A stretch of 64,000 nucleotides of DNA from Strongylocentrotus droebachiensis (lineage: Eukaryota; Echinodermata; Echinoidea; Camarodonta; Strongylocentrotidae). The stretch lies in NCBI GenBank assembly GCA_035222895.1, contig JAVYIG010006831.1, positions 47,165-111,164 on the forward strand, given 5' to 3'. Position numbers and translations under genes: made by a program. The notes beneath the pieces are model-generated. The model saw nothing but the letters and a program-made list of their open reading frames with translations. It ran no database searches and had not been told where the DNA came from. The first letter of the stretch is position 1; each line of letters opens with the position of its first letter. This document shows, piece after piece, positions 22,856 to 34,700 of this stretch.

Positions 22856-24826
22856 AAGGTTAATGAAGATATCTACCGAGATGTCTTCATGAAATGTAAA
22901 ACGAGACAACAAACGAAATTTGATAAACTTACACAGCCAAAGTCGAGCAGGACGGTGCCCTCATTAGCGAATGAGGAGAAGTGGGTTATTAACCTATCCT
23001 CTAGAACGATCACTTCTTCGGAAGAAGAGATTCTTAAGAAAGGCCTCGGCTTTGCCGTCTCCCCTAGACGGATTCCAGCTACCGAAATAATTGCGAAAGT
23101 TGAGACAGCGGTCAAGTATCTCGATGCGGAGTCGGCCGACGCCGCCCGCAGAGATGTAGACAACATCCTACAAAACGCACGCCCCCCTAAACACAACATT
23201 TCGAAAGAAATGCACACCGCTCTCAAAACTTTGAAGGCTGATGATAGTATTACTATTCTTCCAGCCGACAAAGGTCGTGCCACAATCATTCTAGACACCA
23301 CAATATACCATGAGAAATTGACCGACTTATTGGAGTCTGGTCCGTATCGTGTATTAAAGAAAGATCCCACAGATCGTTTGGCTCGCAAGCTTACCAACAC
23401 CTTGCTGAACCTAAAGAAAGACAATGTGATGGATGAACCGACCTATCGTAGACTGAAACCCACACAAAAGCAACCTCCTAGAATATACGGGTTACCCAAG
23501 ATACACAAACCCACAGTACCATTACGACCTATAGTGTCATGCATAGGCTCCTTTGCCTATAACCTCTCAAAGTACCTAGCTGAAATTCTTCTCCGCTCAC
23601 CGGTTTGACTGAATATACGATTCCCAATTCGAGTGGTTTTGCAGAGTTCATAGCAGAGCAAACCATCGGTACTCAAGAACGCATGGTTTCGTTTGACGTA
23701 GTTTCACTCTTCACCAATGTACCGATTGAGGGCGCATGCAATGCTACATTGCAACGCTTACAATCAGACAGCAATTTGTCTACCCGGACCGCACTCTCAC
23801 CGGAACAACTCACTCAACTCCTCGAGTTTGTTCTACGATCCACATATTTTCTGTATAAAGGTTCATACTATGAACAGACAGAAGGGGCAGCCATGGGCAG
23901 TCCAGTCTCGGCTGTTGTGGCCAACCTATACATGGAGAGTTTCGAAGAAGAAGCGTTGGACACATGTCCCCTCTCTTGCTTGCCTCGTGTTTGGAAGAGA
24001 TACGTAGATGACACCTTCATCATAGTTCCCATCTCTGAAACAGATAAGCTACTTAAACACATGAATAGCCTTGAACCAACCATCCAGTTCACATCAGAGA
24101 TAGAGTGTGAAGGGAAGATAGCATTCTTAGACACTCTAGTTCATAGACACGACAACCATAGGCTCTCCACCTCAGTCTATAGGAAGCCTACCCACACAGA
24201 CCAGTACATAGCGTTTGACTCTCACCATCCCATATCGGTGAAGAGAGGTCTAGTGAAATGTCTATTTGACAGAGCTTCACGCATTGTGACAAGTCCACAA
24301 CAGCCATGCACAGAACGGACCCGTGTTCGCAGTGCCCTGAGTCTCAACGGTTACCCACGCCGTTTTATACACAATACCAAGAATAGATCGTCGGAACCCA
24401 GGGATCAGAAGGTATACAAGACTTTTACAGTCTTGCCGTACATTGATGGGGTCTCCCAACAACTCAAGCGCCGCCTAGAGAGCCATGGCATTCGAACGGT
24501 TTTCAGATCAGATACCACCCTACGTCAACAACTTACACGCCCCAAGGATCCAATTCCTCCACATAGACGGGACGGCATTGTGTACAACATCCCTTGTAAA
24601 GGATGTGATAGATCCTACATCGGTGAAACTGCCCGTCCGATAAAAGAAAGAATCACTGAGCATAAGAGGGACGTCAGACTCCGTCGAACTGACAACTCAG
24701 CCGTAGCCGAACATGCTTGGGACAACCAGCATCAACCAGACTGGGACGGGGTTCAGTGCCTTTCCCAAGAACGGCATTGGTATACACGGAGGGTAAAAGA
24801 AGCTATCAATATCCGTCTCAATCCTA

Positions 24827-25276
24827 ATAATTTCAACAGAGACAACGGGATCGATATCCCCGAATTTTGGATGCGGACGATACGCCGCCATGACACTCGC
24901 CGTCCTGCCAGCCAACAACGGTCGATTCCATTCAGCAGACGGCCCGAGCCAGCGGCCCGTTGATTGGTCGAGTACCGTATGCGTCGGCCAATAGGCCTGG
25001 TGCATCAGCCGAACCAGCGGCCGAACCAGCGGCCTTGGTGATTGGTCGATCACCGTGTGCGTCGACCAATAGGCATTGGGCGTTATTGTTCCAATTATCG
25101 ATCGAATTTTAGACCGCTTTACGGTCCTCCCGTAAAGTATAAAAGACCCTTGCTTACAACAGTTTTTATCACCTGACGAAGTATTGCAGTAGCATACGAA
25201 ACGTCGTGATTTTTTAGATTCCTTATTGACCACATTGCGAGACAAACGAATATCACTAGCGATATTATTTTCGATA
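24827..25276 (+). repeat. Inverted terminal arm (pLTR-type), right
   Basis: About 450 bp, the inverse of the left arm. It differs by an added 12-bp GCCGAACCAGCG unit near 25,010. The end of the GIY-YIG frame (to 24,963) runs into it. A TATAAAAG at 25,138-25,145 is a candidate promoter. Confidence 0.85.
25160..25215 (+). ncRNA. Hammerhead-ribozyme-like motif of the PLE arm
   Basis: The core boxes CTGACGA (25,173-25,179) and GAAA (25,198-25,201) enclose a possible stem II (GTAT pairing with ATAC). GAAACGTCG follows, the arrangement known from Penelope-like elements with a very short stem III. The base expected at the cleavage site is not obviously a permitted one, so activity is doubtful. The same motif occurs inverted in the left arm. 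Confidence 0.5.
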
Positions 25277-25277
25277 C

Positions 25278-25407
25278 GTTATTTATGTTATTTGTAGTTA
25301 CTGTCTATGATATGTTAATGTATTGTTATATTTATACAAATGTGAGCTGTAAAACGATTTTTATGCCTTCATTTTATTTTGTGCATGACAATAAAGAAAT
25401 TCAAAAT
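25278..25407 (+). mobile_element. LINE 2 3' tail
   Basis: Continuation of LINE 2 after the Penelope-like element: AT-rich sequence, AATAAAG at about 25,390 and an ATCAAAT end at 25,407 next to LINE 1 sequence. Confidence 0.65.
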
Positions 25408-25409
25408 CA

Positions 25410-26700
25410 AATAGATGGATGTTTAGATCTCCGGTGATCAAAAGTGGGTATGGTTTGCACAACCTCTCATCAAGAAGCGCAGAGAAGTCGATAAGAAACT
25501 GAGTGAACGACTGGTATCCTGGTGGTCTGTATACGACTATACTGTCGAGCTGTGTAGAGCCGCCAGATACAGTTCCAGACATTGATTCAAAGGTTTCGAA
25601 TTTGCCTGTTGGATTAATATCGACGTGGAGACTGTCCCTGTAGAGAAAGCCGACCCCCCCCCCCCCCGCCACGTTTAGCAGCTCTGGGATGGTGCTTGAA
25701 CAGATAACCACGAGGGCAAAGATCAGCAATCACCGCATCGTCTGATGTAGTTAGCCAAGTTTCGCAAACACATGTAAAATCTAAACTATGGTCAATAATA
25801 AATTCCTCCAATAAGGTAGATTTATTACGAACAGAACGGCAATTCAACATACCAAGTTTGAGGTTGTTATTAAAACGATCACGGCCCCCCTTCATACCTT
25901 GATGTGTCTTCCGCCCTATGTCATGTCTGTTAATACCTAAAGACATAATCATATTACATAATTCCTCATTCTGTTCACGCCATAGTAGCGAGAATGAACG
26001 TGAATTAAAAGAGTGAAGTGTTTTACTGTCATACTTGTATGATATAGAATACCTCGTACTGTTATCGTTATCCGAGGAGGCCGAGTTATGTGTGACAGGG
26101 CCTGGGTTCGGTTTCACATCGCCAGATAACAATATCAAAATCTGAAAAGTGGATACACTGTTAGCGTATAACTGTACTGGAGCACAAAATTGTTTTCTTT
26201 TCAATTTCAACTTCAACGGATATGCATCAGTTCTAGCTTCTAAATACATGTAGGGAACATTTTGTACATGTGGATCAGAAACCAGATCAGAAGCACGACA
26301 CCATTGTTGCATTACTTGACACCTACAGTACAACATGACCACACAGCACACAAAAGCTACTGAAGTGGTGAGATTCATTGTGATAGTACAGGCCTATTCA
26401 AAGCAAACAAAGAAAGAAAGTCAGCACAGACTTTACGCATGAGTGAACAAACCAACTACACTATGACATGTGTATAGCATGTCTTCTACTGTGTACTGTA
26501 TGTGCGAGTACAACCTCAAGCAATCTCGAAAACTTCACAAAAATAAGTACATCAAAAATACTGACCTAAATGCTTCCAAATTAGACTAGTAATATCCAGG
26601 ATATAAGTACTATGAAATATCAAAAATAGAAATGAAAACAACCAAATCAGTGATAAATCAGAGAGCAGTGGAGTGTGGGCGGGCAGCCACCAGCGCGCGC
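25410..26700 (-). mobile_element. LINE 1 segment 1 (5' region and endonuclease start)
   Basis: The minus-strand frame from 26,378 shows a hydrophobic N-terminus, then ILLSGDVKPNPGP (a signature of CR1/L2-group first coding regions) and LGMLNCRSVRNKS, FTCVCETWL (endonuclease E box), GVGFLYRDSL, VYRPPG and LLITGDLNIH (D box). A C-run at about 25,655-25,668 shifts the frame. The 5' UTR may reach about 26,700, where GC-rich GTGGGCGGGC sequence occurs on the plus strand. The element is nearly full length when its five segments are counted together. Confidence 0.88.
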
Positions 26701-26799
26701 AGCCAAATAAACATTTTTAAAAAATGGTATAAAATCACAACGCATTGACCGATTTCAATTCTGTTTTTGTTTTTTGAAGTACTAATTTTTTGTGTGCTA

Positions 26800-27065
26800 T
26801 ACCTACTAATAAGGTATCAAAATATGCTCATCTGACAGTAATTAAATGTCTATACCCCCTGAGCTTCTGGGGGCTCCACCCCTTGACCCCTGCCGAGAAT
26901 CGTTCAGTGGGGCCTGCATGTAAGAGTGGGGTGATGGGGATTTTGTTCTGTCTACTCCACCCCCCCGAACGTTTTTGCCACTGCCGGTGTCACCATTACG
27001 TACCAATATTTGGCTCGCATAACATCAAATTTGAGCCTCCCTAAGAAATCCTAGATCCGCACCTG
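26800..27065. repeat. Dispersed 'GGGGGCTC' repeat, copy 3
   Basis: Shares AATATGCTCATCTGACAGTAATT, GGGGGCTCCACCCCTTGACCC and an ending ATCCTAGATCCGCACCTGG (inverse of GGCGGATCC) with 11,890-12,275. The inverted GGATCC ends suggest a small DNA element. Non-coding. Confidence 0.5.
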
Positions 27066-27134
27066 GTAAACTTTGTCATAGGTTCATTTAGTATTTCAAA
27101 GAGCTAGAGAATACAAATATTCATCGGGGAGTAT

Positions 27135-28540
27135 GTTTTATTCATTTAATTTAATTTGATTCTACAATAACAATACAAAAATAAAATTACAAACCTTTTT
27201 GTTTAACAAAGTCATTCCAATCAAAGTATTGACAAACGAGAAATATACACACTATGATTCACGCAATGCAGTAAAAGTATACAATTGAGACTAAGAAGAT
27301 AATTGCTTGCTGTGTCGCGGAGGAAACCTAGGAAATCATAGTTTGTAATTTAGGTTCCATAACATGAAATATCATAGTATCATCCGAAGTATCATAAAGA
27401 AGAAAATGCAAGGAAACGGGACGATACTAAACAGGACTATACATGACAAGACAAGCAAAACAAAGACTTAGTGAGTGTGTGAAAGACTCATCAAGAGAAT
27501 TCCAAAAGATCCGGCCAGGGTAATAAGAAGATTATCTCGTTTTTTTTAAACTAGTTTTTATCTCTCAATTTTTAGGACCCTCCGACAGGCCATTTATTGA
27601 AAATAAATCTTTGAATAGCATATTCGAATACATGTACAAATAAATATCATATAGAACTTCAAAATGAGATTTACATAATGAATATAATAAGCGATTGAAA
27701 CATCGTAACATATTGATAATAATAATATGAAAATGAAAAAAAAAGAAAAAAAAGAAAAAAGTTAACGCAAGAGGCGCCAACTCGTGCAGATTCCGTTAGT
27801 ACATAATCCAACCCAGACGCAGATTATATAAATCGTTTATTTATTTTTAAAAAATAGAATAAATCAAATGATCTATGCGGTGGAGGTTCAATCTGTTATT
27901 ATAACAAATGATTCTCATTGCCCTTTTATGTAGCAACTTTAATTTATTCAGTTAATTTTTGAAGGAGTTGCCCCATGCTAATATCTCATAATTAAAATAT
28001 GGAAGGATAAGAGTATCATACAAATTTCGCAATTTATTGGAGGAAGGGGTAATTTTTAGATTATCAACTACTCCATCATTTCTAGATAATAATTTACATG
28101 TATAAATATAATGTTTTTCCTCCATGAAAGTTTTATGTCTATGAAAAGACCAAGAAATTTCGTTGATTCAACTAAATCTATTGAAAATTAGTCAGAAGGA
28201 CATTATCTGATAAAACTGAAATGGTTTTTACTAAAATGCATACAATGGGTTTTCCGAACATTCAGTGAAAGCTTATTGGAACAAATCCATTCATTAACAC
28301 ATCTGAGCTCATTATTGACTTTATTTATTAGAGTATCGGGTTTTTTATGTGAACACAAATATTCGTGTCACCTACAAATAATATAAAGGAAAAAAACATT
28401 AGATGAATTTTAAAACTTATTTTAACATACAAAATAAACAAAAGAGGGCTCAAGAAATGAGTCCTGAGGCACTCCACATTTATGGAGACAAGTATTATAA
28501 ACATAAATTCAAGCGTCGCCCATTCAAATGGGTGCATGAG
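27135..28540 (-). mobile_element. Decayed LINE of the CR1/Jockey type
   Basis: On the minus strand, fragments of RT can be read in several frames: a CGVPQ-like block near 28,470, LSPLLFILYV, FVGDTNI (a decayed FADDTNIF palm), then KLKLLHKRAMRIIC and SFWNSLDESF. It resembles the LINE at 2755-4840 (WGNSFKSQMDKLLLVQKR). Many stops and shifts show an old copy. Confidence 0.7.
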
Positions 28541-28768
28541 GCGACGTTAATTCCAGGAAACTTTTCAAATGGATCATCTTCCTCTCCTCCAAATCCCATG
28601 CATGGGCGTTGTTAATGTGATACCTTACAAACACCCCCTCTCGGTCAATTAATCGCAACCCATGATCAGGACAATAAACGATTACCAATATCATAATGCT
28701 TGTTCTATCTCTTCTCATCTACATGTTTACTGAGAAATTCATTATCCCTTTACATAGGAAGTATTATC

Positions 28769-31700
28769 TCATATTTTAAAACCATCGAATGCTGATAAAA
28801 TGGCATCAATTATTCTTCTCCGTAAGCCATCGGGGCTCGCTTTCAAGTAGGTAGCATATCTGTCGGAACATTCACCAAGCCAATAAATCATTCGGTTTTT
28901 TGTGCCGTCATCAAAAATTAACCGCCCGCCTAATTCACGACTGTATTGAAAGATGCGGAGTCTGTGAGACTGAGCTAGCTGATAGACTATACCTGGATTC
29001 AATGATATAGAAAACAAATGAGCAAAGATAAACAAAGCATGTTTGAATAACTCACGTTTAAATAAATAAATAGATCAGTGGATTTATAAAATGAATAAAT
29101 TGATCATTAACTGAATTGACTGGAACGTTTTACGTCTTCGTCGCAGCCAGTGGTTGTATTGACAAAAGATATACAACAATTAAAAAAACATACAAATAAC
29201 GAAGATATACTTTTAAAAAAGTGACTATGAATGGACTACAATAAAATTCCGATCGCAGAATGTGTTTTTGTTTCAGGAGGCGCGGAGTGTTTTGAAGAGA
29301 GGTGGTGGTTGGGGGATGGGAAGATTTTAGGCGAACTGTCAAGTATACTACATCGAGGCATTGCGAAAGATGCCTAGTAAAAAATACAGGGCTGTAACCC
29401 CCAGCCTCTCACAACACACTTTTGTTCAATATTTTTTTTAAATGATTCCAAGCAATACAAATCAATCATAGAAATATAATACAGTTGTTTTTCATCTTGA
29501 CATGAATTCAAAACATTTTCATAACATAGATTGTACGATTGATGAAAACATATGAAATCAGTTGTAGCATAAACAATAAACCCAATTCGACCACACACAC
29601 TACTACCCCTTCTCCCCCCAGCCATGTGACAGACACAGACGACACACACACACACACACACACACACATCACCCGACCACACGTCCACACACATACCACA
29701 CATTATTCCTAGCTTCCTCAGAATACCCAAAATTGGAGCGACAGAAAAATAGAAATAATCTATTTAAAAAATCAAAAAACATTAAAACGAGGGTACAATA
29801 GCCCAGTGTTAAAAGTTTATGAAAACTTCACTTGTTCCCACTTCTGTAAATGTAAGGCTAGTTTATCTGCCCTCCCTACAATATTCTTGTTTTCTTTCCT
29901 AAATTCCAACAGTTCTTTTGGAAATCACCCAAAGACAATATTACGGACTTTCCCCTTAATCTATATAGCCAATATTTCATTGCAAAAATAATTGTATTAA
30001 AGATCTTTATTCGTGGGGAATTACCGGACAATCCTAAATGAATATCTACCCAGTCGGCAGACCATAATTCGCTTAGCTCAAACTTAGCTCACACACACGC
30101 ACACATACACGCACACACCCAGACACACACAACCGTTTTCATGTGCGCCAATTATAACTATTACTCTTCTTTGCAATTATGAGTTCAAAATTAAAACAAA
30201 CAAATTCTTGCCTCAATGAACTATAACTGCGACTATATGGTTATTTCCAGGATTCAAACTCCTGTAATAAAATTGCATCTTACAACGCCCCTCTTATCTA
30301 TGTTGATATAACAATATTAGCTTTGAACCTTTGGACCCAATATCTAATCAATTTATTTTGTCATCCTGTGTTCAATATCTCTTAATTTTTGTTATCACTT
30401 CATCAGACCAACAGAAAAGATAACGATTTAATGATTAGATGACTATTTTCAGATTATCTAATACCTACAATTAAATGACTCCGCGACCATTAATTAACCC
30501 CAATTAAATATTTCAGCGAGTATTATTTATACGCTGACTATGACTCTGATACATGTATTATTAGTGATAACGAAAGCACTGTTGTGTAAAGATGCTCAAG
30601 AAATGGAAATTAAAGATACAATTGAGTTCTGGTAAGAAAAGAAAAATAAACTCTCGCAGAATCCACAGAAACTTGCACTGAATGTTCAAGATTACAAATT
30701 AATGACACCTGCTAAAGGATTTTGGTAGAAAATGTATAGTGCCTGAGAAATGAGCATACAAAGCTAATGAAATCCGGGTAAGTAGGCCAGACACCATGTG
30801 CTTAACACAGGTCGCTATTTGCAAATGGGAGTTTTTTACCGAAGAGAATGCCCAGTATTAATTTTGGGTGCGTTTGTTTGTATTTCACTGGTTCAAACAA
30901 CCAATCTACTTGACGATAAACAATCCAAAATAAATCATAGCAATTTTCTCTCAAAATACGATTCCCACACCAGAGCTCAAGTTTAGCTTTAATATCAAAT
31001 TATTTTTTTTTTTCTTCTTTTTTTTTCCATATTTTTTCCCTCCACAGGGATTTTATTGATTTTCATTTGAACATAAATAAACTTGGCTTTTTAAGATACA
31101 AGTATTGATGAACTGTTGAGTTAACACAAAATAACAAATCAATAATTTATTTCTGACACTCATGGAAAGAAAAACAAATACAGAAAAAATATCATTTTAA
31201 GTAAACAAATTTCTGAATTGAAACTATTTTCTTGTGAATTTATTATTTCTACAATTCGAATTTGCAATATACTTTTCGTTTTTGAAGTAATTTATAATCG
31301 AAACTCTAATATTATCAAAGTCGGGCAATTGTTTCTTTATTTTGCAAGTATACACCATCTGTCGCACCACAGTCAGTATACAATTCAATGCATAATTATT
31401 TGAACCTCTTAAACCAAATAATTTATCTTGTAATGAAAATGTTAATTTATTTCCGGTTCCAGTATTAATCCAGTGCTCTAACCTACCCCAAATTAATTAA
31501 TATTGTGTCAATACTAATCACAAATCCTAGAGCTATAGCTCAAGAATTATCTCATTTTTATATTGATTAAAGTCCTAAATGACATGAGCCTTGGGTATGA
31601 ATATTGGAGGTGATTATTATAATAATGACTCATCGAACTTACTCTCGACGGCTAAAAAAAAGGGGGGGGGGGGCTGCAGGGATGGGCATCAAAATCGCTA

Positions 31701-34700
31701 CGTTCTTTTTCTCATCTGAAAATATAGAGATGATTATACACGATATAAAATATGAAATACGAGGTAATATTAAAGAGAGCGATTTTTGTTACCCTTTCAG
31801 TGATATAGACAGCAACGTATTTCTGCTTAAGGGTCTAAAACAATATACTGTGTATGATTCATAATGTTGAACAATGTAATAATAATAATAATAATACTCA
31901 GTTCTTTTATAGCGCATAACACATTACAGGATCGCATGTGACGTCCCCATGCGCTTTAAATAGAAAGGAAAGATTTACAAGAAAAAGTCATACAAATTGC
32001 ACTTAATATTCCCCCAAAAAAATCCACCCCTTTTCAGGTAAAAGGGAATTCTTAATATTCGTATATTTGTTTATGCTGCGTATTTTACTCACTTTAGCCT
32101 ATCCAGTTGCTTAGGCATATGTATATAAAACACATTAAATCGATGATGGCCTTCCACAGTGCCCTATCACTAATAATTATAGACATTGAAGATTTACATA
32201 CTTCCTAAAAACAGAAAGTGACATGACTCGTTTTAATATGCTGCAAAACATGACAATAATCGTTTCATTCGAAAACTGAAAAGAAAAAGGAGAGAGAGAG
32301 ACATAAAACACATGACTAAGAGAAAGGGAGAATATACATATTTATAAAGAGAGAGGGAGGACGGAGTGACATGGAAAGATAAAAGAAAGAGTCTCGGAGA
32401 GAGGTAGAATACAGTAAACTCAAAAGTCCTACCCAAAATAAATTGCAACAGGATTTATTCTAGTTCAGTGCTCTTGGAAATAATCATTTTAACAGCATAC
32501 TTAAAGTTTGGGAAAATCTAAGTGGTGTAAATTGGTTAGAAAGAAAATAGCGATCATTGTATATAACAAAATTCATATTTCTCCTTTAAATTTCCATGGA
32601 AGTAACACATTTAAATGATTGAAGTATTTAAACTAATGTTTTGAAGGTCAGCCAGTGAAAACATTTTCAACATTTTTCAATCAATATAATGACTGTAATT
32701 TGTGTTTACTGACCTACAAATCTTCACTTTAAACACTTTTAAAGTTGTATTTATCACTTTAATTATGGCAGTTGATAAGAAGAATATGAATTTTAACTCC
32801 TTTAACTCCGTTTCACTAGTTAGATTTACTATAACTTCAAGTATATTGTTTAGAGGACAATCCCCACTTGCACTGCAGTGAAATTATTAATTTTGCAATC
32901 AATTTGGGGTTACCCCTTTAATGTGCTAATTTGATAAGAATAATAGGGGAGAAGGAGAGGAGAAAAGAGGAGCGTTGATTGACTGAAAATGAGAAAGAGA
33001 GAGAGAGAGAGAGGGGAGGGGTGGGATGGGGATGCCGGGGGAGAAAGTAAGGATGGAGTGACAGTAAGTTTCAAAGGAAGAGAGAGACTGACTGACTGAT
33101 TACTTTGATATGTTATGCACGCTCGCCCGGTTCGCTCTCTCGCAATATTTGAAAGCTTTGGTTAGTTGTGAGTTTTTTTTCGTATTTTAGAACGTTTGAA
33201 TAAAACTTACACAAGTTTTCCAGACAAGCCGATACAACTCCTTCCACCTTTTTATTTCCATCAGGAATTATTGGTTTCCCCACGTCGATCAGAATGGATG
33301 TAAACAAATGCCAGTTCGTTTTAGGTTGTTTCCAGTCGTCCACCGACGCTATCGTCTTTCCGGGTAAATAGTGTTCAACATCCTTACGAAAAGCATCATG
33401 GTTACCGGAAAGAACCACCAAGGCCATAGGGTAGTCGCCGTAAACAGTTTCTTGTTGACTGGTATTATTGTCGGGTCCATGCTGTACTACAGTAGATGTC
33501 GAGGGGGCACGTGTTTGGGTATTTGTCGAGGTCCCTGATGCACAAGAAGTGCTCATTGCTTGGGAATGTCCTTTACAGCTCGTCGTAGGGTAGGACTGTT
33601 CCAGGGGGGTTGCTTGAGTTTGACACTGGGTTGATCCTAAAGTATGGCCTGAATTAGACCGAAAACTTCAGTCTCTCTAATCGTCGGTTGTTCCACTGAG
33701 ACTACGTCTGGCTCCACTAGACCTCCGATTATAGAGACTGAAGATTGTCCTATCGGGACTGTACGGAACCAATGGTTCGGTTCGGCAGGACCGCGATGAA
33801 TGAGATATGCTACGAGATTTTCACTCTTTACATCCTCATACATGCTGCAATATGACAATAATTAGAGTCTAATTAAAAATAACATATATATAGCTTATTT
33901 GACTTACGATAGCTTGCTCATTTAGATCCTAAATTAATGATTAATCCGAGAAAGGCTCGTCGTCAACATTATCCGTCTTGGTTTTAGTTGATGAATATTA
34001 ATTTTTTCTTTTCGAACGTCCAATAGCTACCGTAGCTACATACGAGTCGGCCCGGCTTGACCAACGAACTCCCACGAAACGAGTGCTCTGATTGGCCATT
34101 GGCTATGTTTTGGTAGGTGGACCCGGAAATATATCGGCCGCCGGGTAATATTTCGAATGCATGAACGTACTGCTTCGCGGTTCTGAGGTACAAATTGGAT
34201 AATTCATATAAGTAAGTCCGTAAATTATGTATTTAATATTAAGTTATCAAATTTTGAAAACTGTAATTAGGACAAATGACATACCGACCTAATTTACATC
34301 TGATTTAGAAATCAGAAAATTTGATCTAAATAAAGAAAATCGGGGGAGAAATGTCGGAAACGAAAAGCTGTTCCGCTGTGGCTCAAATTTACCCGCACGG
34401 TACGAGATCTCTGGGTTGCCATCTGTATTGGGGAATGACAACAAATGTCAGTTTTATTAAAGAAATGAACCAAATCAGATGGTTATTGCTGTCTAGGCCT
34501 GAATTTGAATTGTCCGAACTTGAACATGAGCTATCGTCAACAAAAGGCTTGTGCGCACATGGTGACAACGGGTCTGAAGTTGAAGGTTTATCATCTGTTT
34601 CGTGGGCTCTCCTGTGCTTTATAGGAGATACGTTATAAGTGGCAAGAGAAAGGTCCCTACTGGAACCATCCTCCTGAGAAGACGCTGAGCAATTTGTAGA

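Larger units (their letters stand above)
22379..25277 (+). mobile_element. Penelope-like element with RT and GIY-YIG
   Basis: A Penelope-like retroelement flanked by a 14-bp target duplication GTTATTTATGTTAT (22,365-22,378 and 25,278-25,291). Parts in order: inverted terminal arm (22,408-22,855); N-terminal region with DSITILPADKGRATIIL and RIYGLPKIHKP (the KIHK type motif of this class); RT palm with SFDVVSLFTNVP, GSPVSAVVANLYME and the catalytic RYVDDTF; linker with AFLD and YRKPTHTD; a C-terminal GIY-YIG endonuclease with GIVYNIPCKGC..YIGETAR..ERITEHK; then the opposite arm (24,827-25,276). The coding region has about one interruption, so it is treated as a recently dead copy. It lies in the 3' UTR of LINE 2. 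Confidence 0.92.

Noticed and set aside
34351-34638. 95-aa plus-strand frame
   Set aside because: It is antisense to the Ser-rich minus-strand block and has no family resemblance.
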